64,000 nucleotides of DNA. It comes from JBBQZO01 sp038207625 (GTDB lineage Bacteria; Pseudomonadota; Gammaproteobacteria; Burkholderiales; Burkholderiaceae_D). Positions 1-9,067 of this stretch are shown here, one piece after another (the first letter of the stretch is position 1; every line of letters starts with the position of its first letter). Where the stretch lies: contig JBBQZO010000018.1 of the NCBI GenBank assembly GCA_038207625.1, positions 1 to 64,000 of the forward strand, written 5' to 3'. Below the pieces are notes generated by a model that was not told the origin of the DNA, searched no databases, and saw only the letters and a list, made by a program, of their open reading frames with translations. A program made the position numbers and the translations under genes.

Positions 1-1890
1 CGAGCCGGGAATCGAGTCGAACCGCAAGGACGCCTCGATGCGCTGGGCGCGCTCGCGCATGATGTGAATGCCGACGTGACTGTCGCTTTTTTCGAGCAAG
101 GTGGCAGCGTCAAAGCCGATGCCGTTGTCGCGGATGGTCAGCAGAAAATCGTTCTGGTCCTGCAGGCGGATCTCGACCCGGCTCGCCAGCGCGTGCTTGC
201 GGATGTTCGACAGCGCCTCCTGCACGATGAACAGCAGTTGCAACTGCTGCTCGCGCGGGAACGGCGCGCCGTCCAGATCGGCCACCAGCTCGGCGGCGAT
301 GCCGGTCTGGCGACGGAATTTGTCGATCGTCGTCTCGATCGAGCCCACCAGGTCGCCTTCGACCAGGCGGCTGCGGAAATTGTGCAGCAGCTCACGCACA
401 TCCTCGTAGCTTTCCTGTACGCCCGCGCGCAGCGCCGGCACGATGTCGCTGACCTCGTCGATCTTGCCCACCTTGAGCGAGTCGTCGAGCATCTGCACTT
501 GCAGGTTCAGATAATTCAAGCCTTGCGCGATGCTGTCGTGCAGTCCCTGCGCGACCAGATTGCGCTCTTCCGAGATGGCCATCTCGCGCTCGCGCGCGGC
601 CAGGCGCTGGTTTTCGATCGCCACGCCGAGCAACTGGCCCAGCGTCTCAAGTAGCTCCTTCTCGTGTTCGCTGAACCCCTTGGGCTTGCGAAAATGCAGA
701 TTGAAGAAACCGATGTGCTGCTGCAACGCATGGATATGGAACACTGACACGGTGACAAAGCCTTCGCGGTGGCACTGCAGCTGATGCTTGCGGTCCATCT
801 TGCGCAGGTCATGCACTACCGTGATTTTCTGCTCGACGGCGGCGCCGCACAGGCAATCGCCCACCTTCAGGCAATGCTCGGACTCGACCATCTCGGGCGA
901 GATGCCGTGATGGACCACCATGTGCAAATTGCCGCGCCCGGCGTCGAGCACGCGCGCCGAGCCGCCGTCCGCGCCGAAATGGGCGCTGATGCGCTGCATG
1001 AAGCCCTCGCACAAGCCTTCCACCGCCTGCGGGCGCTGCAAGAAGGCGGCGCTGTCGTACAGCAAAGCGAGCTCGCGGTTCTGCGCCTCCAGCGTGGCCG
1101 TCTTGGTTCTGACGAGCCCTTCGAGGTTGCCGTATAACTGTTCGAGCCGGTCGGCCATCTGGTTGAAACCCTGCGCCAGCTGGCCGAATTCGTCATCGCT
1201 CTCGGCCGCCAGACGCACCGTGAAATCCTTCTCGGTCATGCTCTGCATGCCCAGCTGCAGGCGGCTGACCGGTTCGATGATCAGCATGAACATCAGATAG
1301 ATCAGGCTCACCGTGCCCACCAGCGCCAGCGCCAGCAAGGCCAGCTGCGACGAGCGCAGCCAGAAGGTGCGCTGCTCGCTATCTTGCTCGATCAGGTGGA
1401 CCAGGTTGTTGACGGTGCCGACGAAACGGTCAGCCTGATCGCCAAATTGCGCGCCCCCTGCCGACGACGTTGCCTGCGCCTGCAGCACCGCGCGCGCCAG
1501 CGGACGCAAACTGCGCTGCCATTGCTGATTGATCAGTTTGAAATCGGCCTGGATATTGGCCGCCGGCGGCAAGAACAAGGGCCGTTGCGGATCGCCCCGG
1601 CGCAATTGCGAAAGCGTCGCGTCGATCGTCTGTATCTCCTGCTCGGCGCCGGCGCGTGTCAGCGCCGACTGCCCGGACGAGGGCGAACGGGCCAGCAGCA
1701 TGCTCAGGCGGTAGGTGTGCATGCGCAAACTGCCCGTGTCGTTGATCGCCGCAGCGCTGCCTTCGAGCTGCCAGGAAAGGAACAAAGTCAGACCGATCGA
1801 AAACAGCGCCAGCGTCAGGAACGCCATGAGCGCGCCGACGATCTTGGTCGACAGCTTGCGCCGGCCGGGGCCCGGTGGCTGAAACGTCAT
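1..1890 (-). CDS. narX: NarX-type nitrate/nitrite sensor histidine kinase (3' end cut by window edge)
   Basis: Membrane sensor kinase for nitrate/nitrite; 630 residues are visible and no stop is reached, so the last part of the ATPase domain lies outside the window. Transmembrane segment about 17-39, then a P-box (N50-DTGSLRMHTYRL-62) that binds nitrate in NarX/NarQ, a periplasmic helical region, a second membrane segment about 180-205, HAMP, and a GAF-like part with a cysteine group (C340, C346, C348). HisKA_3 phospho-acceptor is H451 in GLHDSIAQGLNYL; N-box EALSNIRKH about 558-566; G-box DNGIGFD 588-594. The ATG at 1890 opens the only frame that stays free of stops to the edge. It lies 155 bp downstream of moaA on the same strand, so a shared transcript is possible; a narL partner is expected beyond position 1. 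Confidence 0.93.
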   Translation of the reverse strand, partial: MTFQPPGPGRRKLSTKIVGALMAFLTLALFSIGLTLFLSWQLEGSAAAINDTGSLRMHTYRLSMLLARSPSSGQSALTRAGAEQEIQTIDATLSQLRRGDPQRPLFLPPAANIQADFKLINQQWQRSLRPLARAVLQAQATSSAGGAQFGDQADRFVGTVNNLVHLIEQDSEQRTFWLRSSQLALLALALVGTVSLIYLMFMLIIEPVSRLQLGMQSMTEKDFTVRLAAESDDEFGQLAQGFNQMADRLEQLYGNLEGLVRTKTATLEAQNRELALLYDSAAFLQRPQAVEGLCEGFMQRISAHFGADGGSARVLDAGRGNLHMVVHHGISPEMVESEHCLKVGDCLCGAAVEQKITVVHDLRKMDRKHQLQCHREGFVTVSVFHIHALQQHIGFFNLHFRKPKGFSEHEKELLETLGQLLGVAIENQRLAAREREMAISEERNLVAQGLHDSIAQGLNYLNLQVQMLDDSLKVGKIDEVSDIVPALRAGVQESYEDVRELLHNFRSRLVEGDLVGSIETTIDKFRRQTGIAAELVADLDGAPFPREQQLQLLFIVQEALSNIRKHALASRVEIRLQDQNDFLLTIRDNGIGFDAATLLEKSDSHVGIHIMRERAQRIEASLRFDSIPGS

Positions 1891-2045
1891 CGCACGCCCC
1901 GCGCCGGCGCGCACTCAAGTCGATCTGACCACATCATTGTTCCCCGGTTGATAGCGCCGCGCAGCATGCGCCACAGCGGCGTGCCCTGCCCCCACAGTAT
2001 ATACGTCCAATGCATCGAACAAGGCCTGGCGTGCGGGCCGAAAAC

Positions 2046-3020
2046 TCAACCGCCGGTCTGCGCCATAAAGCGCACGATCTTGTCCGGCTGGACGCTGAAA
2101 TCGTGCTGCTGCGGTTTGAGTTCGATGGCACGGCGAATCGCCGCTTCCAGCTCCGCATCGCTGGCGCCGCCGCGCAACAGGGGGCGAAATTCGAATTTTT
2201 CCTCCTGTCCCAGGCACAGGTACAGCGTGCCGTCCACGGCCAGGCGCACCCGATTGCAGCTGGCGCAGAAATGCTGCGACATCGGCGTGATGAAGCCCAC
2301 GCTGGCGCTGCCGTCGGGCGTGGCCAGGTAACGCGCCGGCCCGCCGCCCAGTTCGCGCGCCTGGGGCAGCAGGCCAAACTTGCGCTGCAAGCGCGCCTGG
2401 ATCGGCCCCAGATCGAGATAGGCCGTGTCGCGCCCGGTCGACCCCATCGGCATCGCCTCGATCAGGCGCAGGATGAACTGCTGCTCGATGCAAAACGCCA
2501 CCATCTGATCGATCTGGTCGTCGTTCACGCCGCGCATGGCCACCATATTGATCTTGATGGGCGCAAATCCGGCCGCCTTGCCCGCCTTCAGGCCGTCCAG
2601 GATCTGACTGAGGCTGTCACGCCCGGTGATCTTTTCCATGCAGGCGCGGTCGAGCGAATCGAGGCTGACGTTGATGCGCGCGACCCCGGCCGCCTTCAGC
2701 GCCACCGCGTGGCGCGCCAGCTGGGTCGCGTTGGTCGACAGCGACAAGTCGCGCAGGCCGGGCAAGGCGGCTAAGCGGGCAGCCAGTTCGGGCAGATTGC
2801 GCCGCAGCAGCGGCTCGCCCCCCGTCAGGCGCACGCGCGAGGTGCCCAGGCGCGCGAACGCGCCCAGCAAGCGCTCGATCTCGTCGAACGTGAGCCAGTG
2901 CTTGGGCTCCTCGAAACCCTTGAAACCCTTGGGTATGCAATAACTGCAGCGCAAGTCGCAACGGTCGGTCACGGACAGACGCACATAGTCGATGGATCGA
3001 CCAAACCGGTCGCTTAACAT
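2046..3020 (-). CDS. moaA: MoaA, GTP 3',8-cyclase (molybdenum cofactor biosynthesis)
   Basis: Radical-SAM enzyme converting GTP to 3',8-cyclo-GTP, the first step of molybdopterin synthesis; the cofactor is needed by the nitrate reductase encoded at 26.8-30.5 kb. 324 residues. N-terminal SAM cluster C21-x3-C25-x2-C28 (TDRCDLRCSYC), TGGEPLLR motif, and the C-terminal second cluster FCASCNRVRL...CLG. It ends in the Gly-Gly tail typical of MoaA. I chose the ATG at 3020 because GGGAG sits just upstream and the family normally starts near LSDRFGR; an in-frame ATG at 3110 would add 30 unlikely residues. Placement beside narX suggests a nitrate-respiration specific copy rather than the only moaA of the cell (inference). 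Confidence 0.95.
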   Translation of the reverse strand: MLSDRFGRSIDYVRLSVTDRCDLRCSYCIPKGFKGFEEPKHWLTFDEIERLLGAFARLGTSRVRLTGGEPLLRRNLPELAARLAALPGLRDLSLSTNATQLARHAVALKAAGVARINVSLDSLDRACMEKITGRDSLSQILDGLKAGKAAGFAPIKINMVAMRGVNDDQIDQMVAFCIEQQFILRLIEAMPMGSTGRDTAYLDLGPIQARLQRKFGLLPQARELGGGPARYLATPDGSASVGFITPMSQHFCASCNRVRLAVDGTLYLCLGQEEKFEFRPLLRGGASDAELEAAIRRAIELKPQQHDFSVQPDKIVRFMAQTGG

Positions 3021-3406
3021 CGCGGCACTCCCGTTCAATTCAGATGACTCGATTGTAGCGGGCGCACGCGGCTTTGCCGATGCGCCTGACAGGCTAAGGC
3101 GGCTAGTCATTTCGAGCTAGTTTTCTTCTCGCTCGACAGGGAAGCCCTACACGGCGACGCGTGCAACGGGCAGGCTGCACAACCCGCTCGGCGCGGCGAC
3201 AAACGTTCACGCGCGCACACACAGGTGTGGCGAATTGGCATCGTTGGCTCATGGGTATGCGAACTTGGCTTCGCGGGTCAGTAGATAAATTGCACAATTG
3301 ATATGCCTTCTGTTCTACTTTGAGGACAAGCTGGTCCGCCGGCTCGGTGCGCGCACGCGCGCCGCCCATGGTGCCTGGCACCGTACTCGCAATGGAAAGG
3401 AAAAAG
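3021..3406. other. Intergenic region between divergent moaA and a binding-protein gene
   Basis: About 390 bp without a gene. It must contain the moaA/narX promoter (minus) and that of the binding protein (plus). I looked for FNR-type (TTGATN4ATCAA) and NarL-type (TACYYMT/AKRRGTA) sites and saw none that is convincing. An AT-richer patch around 3275-3310 is the most promoter-like part. Confidence 0.5.
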
Positions 3407-4483
3407 ATGTCAAAGATTGCCCGCGTCGCCGCGCTGCTCATGCTGGTCGGTTCGCTGCCCGCTGTCGCCATGGAACCGTTGGCGCCCGCGTCGATGGATG
3501 AGTCGCGCATCTACCGCGTCGAAGTGCTGCAGGTCACCGATATCGCGCCTTATCAGGAGTCGCTGGATGGTTTCCTGAGCGTGCTTCAGAGCAGCGAATT
3601 AGTGCAGGGTAAAAACCTGCAGATTAACCGCGTCAAGATCGACTTCGATCTGGAAAACGGCGGCTTCTGGAGCCGCATGGGCGTGCTGATGCGGGTGCGC
3701 GAAGAGGCGCTGCGCATCGCGCTCAGCAAGCCCGACCTGGTGCTGACGATCGGCACGCCAGCCACCAAGTACGCGCGTGGCATTTTGGAGGTGGCGCATA
3801 TTCCGGTGGTGTTTACTGCGGTGGCCAACCCGCAGGACGCCGGCTGCGTCTCGCTGGTCGATGGCGGCCCGGGCGTGACCGGTTCGACGCTGTACACCGA
3901 CATGTCCGACCAGGTGGCGATGATCAAGCAGGTGTTCCCGAAAGTGAAGAAAATCGGCATGATCCACACCGATGACGAGAACGGCATTGCCAACGTCGAA
4001 GCGGCCCGGCGCGACGCCGAGCACATCGGCATCAACGTCTCGTCGCAGTTGCTGGGCAAGCAGGACGGCATCATTCCGACCGTCAAGGCGATGTACCAGA
4101 ACGGCGGCGGCGTGCAGATGTTCGCCGTGCCGCTGGACACCTACTACGGCCTGCGCAAATACGAACCGGCCAATCAGCTGGGCGAATTTAGCGTCGCGAA
4201 CGGCGTGCCCGTGGTCAGTTTCGCGATGGTACGCGTGCCTGGCGCGGTGATGTACGTGGGAGCCGACTTCGGCGCCGTCGGCCGCCTGGCCGGTGCGCAA
4301 GCGGTGAAAATCATCAAGAACCACACCTTGGTCGATGCGCTGCCGATCCTCAAGCTTGACCAGCCGACCGTGCTGATCGACCCGCTGCGCATCGCGGCGC
4401 TGCATATCGCCTTGCCGTCGGCCATGCTCGACCATAAAACCGCGGGCAAGGACGGCTTCTGGCAAATCGACGCCAGCAAGTAA
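3407..4483 (+). CDS. ABC transporter substrate-binding protein (ABC_sub_bind / PF04392 family)
   Basis: Predicted secreted periplasmic binding protein, 358 residues, with an N-terminal signal peptide (MSKIARVAALLMLVGSLPAVA). The fold is that of the LIVBP-like ABC_sub_bind family: a VLTIGTPATKYA segment near residue 120, a PVVFTAVANPQDAG hinge segment, then a second lobe beginning KKIGMIHTDDENG. No permease or ATPase gene adjoins it, so the ligand and partners are unknown; lone members of this family often serve a sensor rather than uptake (family knowledge, not shown here). I chose the ATG at 3407 because AAAGGAAAAAG precedes it and the signal peptide then starts cleanly; upstream in-frame starts would add a non-hydrophobic leader. 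The gene converges on the patatin gene across a hairpin terminator. Confidence 0.85.
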   Translation: MSKIARVAALLMLVGSLPAVAMEPLAPASMDESRIYRVEVLQVTDIAPYQESLDGFLSVLQSSELVQGKNLQINRVKIDFDLENGGFWSRMGVLMRVREEALRIALSKPDLVLTIGTPATKYARGILEVAHIPVVFTAVANPQDAGCVSLVDGGPGVTGSTLYTDMSDQVAMIKQVFPKVKKIGMIHTDDENGIANVEAARRDAEHIGINVSSQLLGKQDGIIPTVKAMYQNGGGVQMFAVPLDTYYGLRKYEPANQLGEFSVANGVPVVSFAMVRVPGAVMYVGADFGAVGRLAGAQAVKIIKNHTLVDALPILKLDQPTVLIDPLRIAALHIALPSAMLDHKTAGKDGFWQIDASK

Positions 4484-4556
4484 GACAGATCGGCGCCGCC
4501 TCTGCAGGAACGCGCCGGCGCGGCGCCACCACTGCCCTTGGCCGCATCTTGTCACT

Positions 4557-4590
4557 GGCCCGGTCGGCCCGCTTGCGCTGCGACCGGGCC
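4557..4590. terminator. Bidirectional hairpin between convergent genes
   Basis: Perfect 10-bp inverted repeat GGCCCGGTCG / CGACCGGGCC (4557-4566 and 4581-4590) with a 14-nt loop. It lies in the 112-bp gap between the converging binding-protein and patatin genes. No long T-run follows on either strand. Confidence 0.6.
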
Positions 4591-4595
4591 GACCT

Positions 4596-5762
4596 CTAGC
4601 CGCGCGCAGCGTGTGCGGCGTCGCGCGCGGGCGCCGGCGGCACGTGCAGCCCGTGCCCGCCGGCCCTGCCCGCGCGCGCATGCGGGCGCGCAGTGTGCGA
4701 CGCGAAATGGTGGTCGATGGCGCTCTTGCCGCGCTGAAATTCACATTCGACCGCATACGGCGAGAAATCGTAGGTGGCGCTCGACGCCGGTTCGACCGCC
4801 TCGATCACATGCATGTTCTTCAATGCGCGCTGACGCATCAACCACTGGAAAGCGGGACGCTTGCGCAGCGCGCTCGTCGTCGACAATTCTGCATCGACGC
4901 CTTCGAGCATGTCGACGTAGCCAGTCAGTTGTTCGCCACCACCGTACTGCGCCCAGAAGCGGTTCTGATACTGCAGCATCATGGTGCGGTTCTGCACGTC
5001 CATCAGATTGGCCGGCAGCGGCAGTCCGGCGCTAGGGAACAGGTCCATCACGAAAATCGGCAAGTTCAGCACTTCGTCAGGCTCGAGCATGTTGAGCAGC
5101 GCGTCCATCGGCGTGTTGTTGAACAGGCCGCCATCCCAGTAATGGTGGCCGTCAATCTCGGTGGCGGGGAAACTTGGTGGCAGGCTGCCGCTGGCCAACA
5201 CGTGGGCTGCGTCGAGCGTCATTTTGCGCGACACGTGGTGGGACTTGGTCGGCGCGTCTTCCTGCGCCACGTGATGGGACTTGGTCGGCGCGTCCTCGTG
5301 CGCCAGATGATTGGCAAACGTCGTCAAGCCACCCGTGCACAGGTCGGTCGCCGTGACGGCCATGCGCATATGGCTGGCGTCGTTAATCTGGCGAAAATCG
5401 CAGATCGTGTTCAGTGTCGCGTACATTGGCGACGTGTCGTACAGATTGGTCCAGGTGGGCAGGTTGAACACATCCATGCGCGGCGTATAGAAATTCGGAT
5501 TGCCCAGCATCGACAGCGCACCTTGCCTGGTGGCGGGCAGCCAGCCCACCTCGTGCATGGTGATCGCTTCCCAGACCCGGCGCAAGCTGGTGGCGATGTC
5601 ACCGTTGGCCGCGCCCGCGATGGCGGCCGCGTTGATGGCGCCAATCGACACACCGGTCACCGCCTTCGGCGTCCAGCCCAGTTCGAGCAAGCGCGTGACG
5701 GCGCCGTATTCATACGCGCCCAGCGCGCCGCCGCCCTGCAAAATCAAAGCCATTTCACTCAT
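4596..5762 (-). CDS. Patatin-like phospholipase
   Basis: Patatin-family serine lipase/acyl hydrolase of 388 residues acting on lipid esters; no signal peptide, so probably cytoplasmic. Oxyanion-hole glycines GGGALGAY at 10-17, nucleophile elbow G37-V-S39-I-G41, and catalytic Asp in D210-G-G. The C-terminal part is like the DUF3734-type tail of bacterial patatins. The ATG at 5762 is supported by AGGAG 7 nt upstream; the frame stays open upstream but without family similarity. Odd feature: residues about 155-178 are a 12-residue tandem duplication (EDAPTKSHHV repeated) in the loop before the DGG segment. The last 20 residues are Arg/His/Ala-rich and look unconserved. It converges with the binding-protein gene. 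Confidence 0.9.
   Translation of the reverse strand: MSEMALILQGGGALGAYEYGAVTRLLELGWTPKAVTGVSIGAINAAAIAGAANGDIATSLRRVWEAITMHEVGWLPATRQGALSMLGNPNFYTPRMDVFNLPTWTNLYDTSPMYATLNTICDFRQINDASHMRMAVTATDLCTGGLTTFANHLAHEDAPTKSHHVAQEDAPTKSHHVSRKMTLDAAHVLASGSLPPSFPATEIDGHHYWDGGLFNNTPMDALLNMLEPDEVLNLPIFVMDLFPSAGLPLPANLMDVQNRTMMLQYQNRFWAQYGGGEQLTGYVDMLEGVDAELSTTSALRKRPAFQWLMRQRALKNMHVIEAVEPASSATYDFSPYAVECEFQRGKSAIDHHFASHTARPHARAGRAGGHGLHVPPAPARDAAHAARG
5232..5303 (-). repeat. 36-bp in-frame tandem duplication inside the patatin gene
   Basis: Two adjacent 36-bp units (5232-5267 and 5268-5303), nearly identical, each coding 12 residues containing EDAPTKSHHV. Being a multiple of three it keeps the frame. Their near identity suggests a recent duplication. 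Confidence 0.9.
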
Positions 5763-6112
5763 ATTAACTCCTAGGGGTGAGAGGCTGCGCGTTGCGGACA
5801 TGCTGCCGTGGCGCGCCGCCGTTGCAATACCTGCAATGTGACTTTGCAAGGATGCGCAGCATGCGCGTGTGGCATATTGATTTTGGCCAAGAATTCTGCG
5901 CCGACTAGCCTGATCGCGGCGTGACGGGCTTGTGCGCTCGCGTGTCGTGTAACTGTGCGCCCGGGCCAGTTTGGCGAATCGACGTCGGCGATGTGTCGCG
6001 CCATCGCCGACCGGCAGTGGCCGGCGCTGGTGCGCTGTGCGTGACGCGCAAAATAAAACAGCCCGCCGGAACACTCCTGGCGAGCTGTTTGACTGCCAAC
6101 TGGCGGCGGCGT
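5763..6112. other. Intergenic region, patatin promoter plus M16 terminator
   Basis: About 350 bp. The left end holds the patatin ribosome site (AGGAG) and presumably its promoter; the right end holds the M16 peptidase terminator. I see no gene in the middle part. Confidence 0.5.
6050..6090 (-). terminator. Rho-independent terminator of the M16 peptidase gene
   Basis: On the minus strand an imperfect inverted repeat (AACAGCTCGCCAG ... C(C)GGCGGGCTGTT) is followed by the T-rich tract TTTTATTTT, about 20 bp downstream of the stop codon. Confidence 0.75.
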
Positions 6113-8917
6113 CTATTTAACGGGATTGGCGTCCGCGTCGATCTTGTGCACCTCGCCCAGATTCAGCGACCGGATGCCGGCCTCGACCTTGCTCATGTCG
6201 CCCACCACGATCCACACCAGTTGCTTGGGCAGGATCGCGCGTTTGGCCAGATCATTGGCCTGATCCGGGGTGAGCGCCAGCGCCGTCTTGGTGAACTCGT
6301 TGTAGTAGTTCTCCGGCAGCTTGTACTGGATGATGGTCGAGTAGGCATTGGCCAGTTGACTGGCCGTCTCGAACGAGCCCGGCAGACCCAGCGTCTCGTT
6401 GCTTTGCGCATCCTGCAATTCAGCGGCGCTGATCGGCTTGGCGCCGGCCATGTTGGCGTATTCCTGCACCAGTTCCTGCAGCGCCTCCTTGGTCTTGTCG
6501 GTCTGCACAGGCGAGCGGCTCAGGAAAGCGCGCTGACCCACCGCCGAGTTGATTTGCGAGTACACGCCATACGACCAGTGCTTGTCCTCGCGCAGGTTCA
6601 TATTGATGCGCGCGCTGAAGGTGCCACCGAACACGGCATTGACCAGTTGCAGTTGCACCGCTTCCGGCGAATTACGCGGCGGCGCCAGCTGGGCAGCGAC
6701 GATCACGCTCTGGCCGGCGCCCGGCTTGTCGATCAGGTACACGCTGGTGGCGGCCGGCTGCTTGACCTCGGTGATATTTTTCTTTGGCACGTCGCCCGCC
6801 TTCCAGCCGCCGAAGGCTTTTTCCAGCATCGGCGTCATCTCGGCCAGCGTCGTGTCGCCCACCACCAGCAAGGTCGCGTTGTTCGGTTTGACCCAGGCCT
6901 TGTAATACTTGACCAGGTCCTCGCGCGTCATTTTGCCGACCGACTCTTCGGTGCCGATGCCGCCCATCGGGAAACCGTAAGGATGACCTTTACCGTACAG
7001 CAGTTCAGGTACCACGCGCAAGGCCATCGACACCGGCGTCGACTTCTCGCGCTGGATCACGGCCAGGCGATCGTTCTTCAGGCGATCAAATTCCTTTTGC
7101 TGGAAAGCCGGATGCAACACCACATCCGCGTAGATGTCCAGCGCCGCCGGCAGCGTCGCCTTGAGCACGTTCAGATCGACAAAACCGCTGTCGAGATTGG
7201 TGCCGGCGCCGAAATTGGCGCCCAGCGCTTCGAATTCCTCGCTGATCCTGATCGAGCCGCGCGTTGGCGTGCCTTCAGACAGCATGCGCATCGCCAGATT
7301 GGCCACGCCGGACAATGCCGGCGCGTCAGACGCGTAACCGCCATCGACGATCAACTGCAAATCGACCAGCGGCGCCGCATGGCGTTCGGCCAGCACCACT
7401 TTCAGGCCGTTCGACAGCGTCGCCTTCTGCATCGGTGGCAGGTTCAGCACTTCGGCCTTGCCCATCGCCGGCTCGTGGCTGCGGTCGAGCGCCGGGCCGG
7501 TCGTCAGCCCGTTCGGGAACGGCGTCACCGACAACACATAGTCGCCGTCGCTAAGCCACTCGCGCGCCGATTTTTGCACTGTCGCGGGCGTGGCCTCCTT
7601 GATCGCTTTCAGGTAATCCTTGTAGCAGTCCGGTTTGCCGGTGTAGGTCATGCAACTGGCCAGCAAGTCGCTCTTGCCACCGAAACCACCCACCCGCTCG
7701 ACGGTGCGCACGTACTGGGCGGTGATGCTGGTCTTGGCCAGCTCCAGCTCGGCGGCCGTGATGCCGCCCTTGAGCAGCTTTTGCAGCTCTTCGTCGGCGG
7801 CTTTTTCGACCTTGGCCAGATCGCCGCCCGGACGCGCCGTCAGCGTGATGCCAAACTGGCCGGCGATTTCATGCGACTCGTTGTTGGCGCTGGCGCTGGT
7901 GGCGCTCTGGTCCTGATACACCAGGCGCTTGAACAGGCGCGACGTCTTGCCCCCGCCCAGCACTTGCGCGGCCAGGTCAAGCAAGGCTTCGTCCGGCGTG
8001 TGGGCGCCTGGCACGTTCCAGATGCGGTACTGGCGCGCCTGCGGCACGCGGTCCTGCACGCTGCTGCGGTGGGTGCCGGTGCGCTTGGCGATCCACGCTT
8101 CGTGGCGCGCCAGCGGGCCGGCGGCCGGGATGTCGCCGTAATATTTTTCCACCTTCTGACGCGCCTGCTCGGGCGTGATGTCGCCGGCCAGCACCAGGGT
8201 GGTGTTGTTGGGGCCGTAGTTGGCCTTGAACCATTCCTGCACGTCGCTCATCGAGGCCGCGTCCAGGTCTTTCATCGAACCGATCACGGTCCACGAATAC
8301 GGGTGCCCGACCGGGTAGGTGTTTTCCACCAGCAGTTGGCGCGCCACGCCGTAAGGCTGGTTTTCGCCCTGGCGTTTCTCGTTTTGCACGACGCCGCGCT
8401 GCAAGTCCAGTTTCTTCTGGTCCAGCACACCGAGCAGATGGCCCATCCGGTCGCTCTCGGCAAACAGGGCCTGGTCGAGCATCGACGTGGGCACGTTCTC
8501 GAAATAGTTGGTGCGGTCGTTATTGGTCGTGCCGTTCAGGTCGGTCGCGCCGATGCGCTCCATCGCGTTGATGTAGGTCTTGTTGAAGTTGTCGCTGCCG
8601 CTGAACATCAGGTGTTCGAACAAATGCGCGAAGCCGGTCTTGCCCAGCTTTTCGTTCTTCGAGCCCACGTGATACCAGGTGTTGACAGCCACCACCGGCG
8701 TCTTGTGGTCTTCATGCACCAGCACCGTCAGGCCATTCTTGAGGACGAACTTGGTGTAGGCGATATCGGGAATGCCGATCTCGACCTTGCCGGCCGGCTT
8801 GGCGGCGGCGCTGGCCGGCTTGGCAGCGGCGGGCGCGGCCGACTGGGCGATGGCGCCGAAAGAAATCAGGGCGAGCGAGGCCGCCAACACCGCGTTGCGT
8901 CGGACAAACATGGTCAT
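6113..8917 (-). CDS. M16 family zinc metallopeptidase (pitrilysin-like, two-domain)
   Basis: Exported zinc protease of 934 residues. An N-terminal hydrophobic signal (about 7-25, ending in IAQSA) is followed by an Ala/Lys/Pro-rich linker and two M16 halves. The first half carries the inverted zinc motif H98-L-F-E-H102; the second half (from about residue 490) resembles M16 but has no HxxEH, as usual for the inactive domain that shapes the chamber. It probably degrades peptides in the periplasm. I chose the ATG at 8917 because GAGGAG lies 7 nt upstream; a second ATG two codons later is also possible. Downstream hairpin at 6050-6090. The gene is separated from the next minus-strand gene by 150 bp, so it may have its own promoter. 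Confidence 0.92.
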   Translation of the reverse strand: MTMFVRRNAVLAASLALISFGAIAQSAAPAAAKPASAAAKPAGKVEIGIPDIAYTKFVLKNGLTVLVHEDHKTPVVAVNTWYHVGSKNEKLGKTGFAHLFEHLMFSGSDNFNKTYINAMERIGATDLNGTTNNDRTNYFENVPTSMLDQALFAESDRMGHLLGVLDQKKLDLQRGVVQNEKRQGENQPYGVARQLLVENTYPVGHPYSWTVIGSMKDLDAASMSDVQEWFKANYGPNNTTLVLAGDITPEQARQKVEKYYGDIPAAGPLARHEAWIAKRTGTHRSSVQDRVPQARQYRIWNVPGAHTPDEALLDLAAQVLGGGKTSRLFKRLVYQDQSATSASANNESHEIAGQFGITLTARPGGDLAKVEKAADEELQKLLKGGITAAELELAKTSITAQYVRTVERVGGFGGKSDLLASCMTYTGKPDCYKDYLKAIKEATPATVQKSAREWLSDGDYVLSVTPFPNGLTTGPALDRSHEPAMGKAEVLNLPPMQKATLSNGLKVVLAERHAAPLVDLQLIVDGGYASDAPALSGVANLAMRMLSEGTPTRGSIRISEEFEALGANFGAGTNLDSGFVDLNVLKATLPAALDIYADVVLHPAFQQKEFDRLKNDRLAVIQREKSTPVSMALRVVPELLYGKGHPYGFPMGGIGTEESVGKMTREDLVKYYKAWVKPNNATLLVVGDTTLAEMTPMLEKAFGGWKAGDVPKKNITEVKQPAATSVYLIDKPGAGQSVIVAAQLAPPRNSPEAVQLQLVNAVFGGTFSARINMNLREDKHWSYGVYSQINSAVGQRAFLSRSPVQTDKTKEALQELVQEYANMAGAKPISAAELQDAQSNETLGLPGSFETASQLANAYSTIIQYKLPENYYNEFTKTALALTPDQANDLAKRAILPKQLVWIVVGDMSKVEAGIRSLNLGEVHKIDADANPVK

Positions 8918-9067
8918 ACACTTTCTCCTCAAGGTCCTGCATGGAATGGACAGAAATCGAAGCGGCGATCGTCCCGCGCTCGCACGCGCGGCCCCGCCGC
9001 AATGTGCGGCAGGCTATCTTGCTTTTTGAGGAACTATACCAGAGTGCAACTATTTAACAAACGGGCA

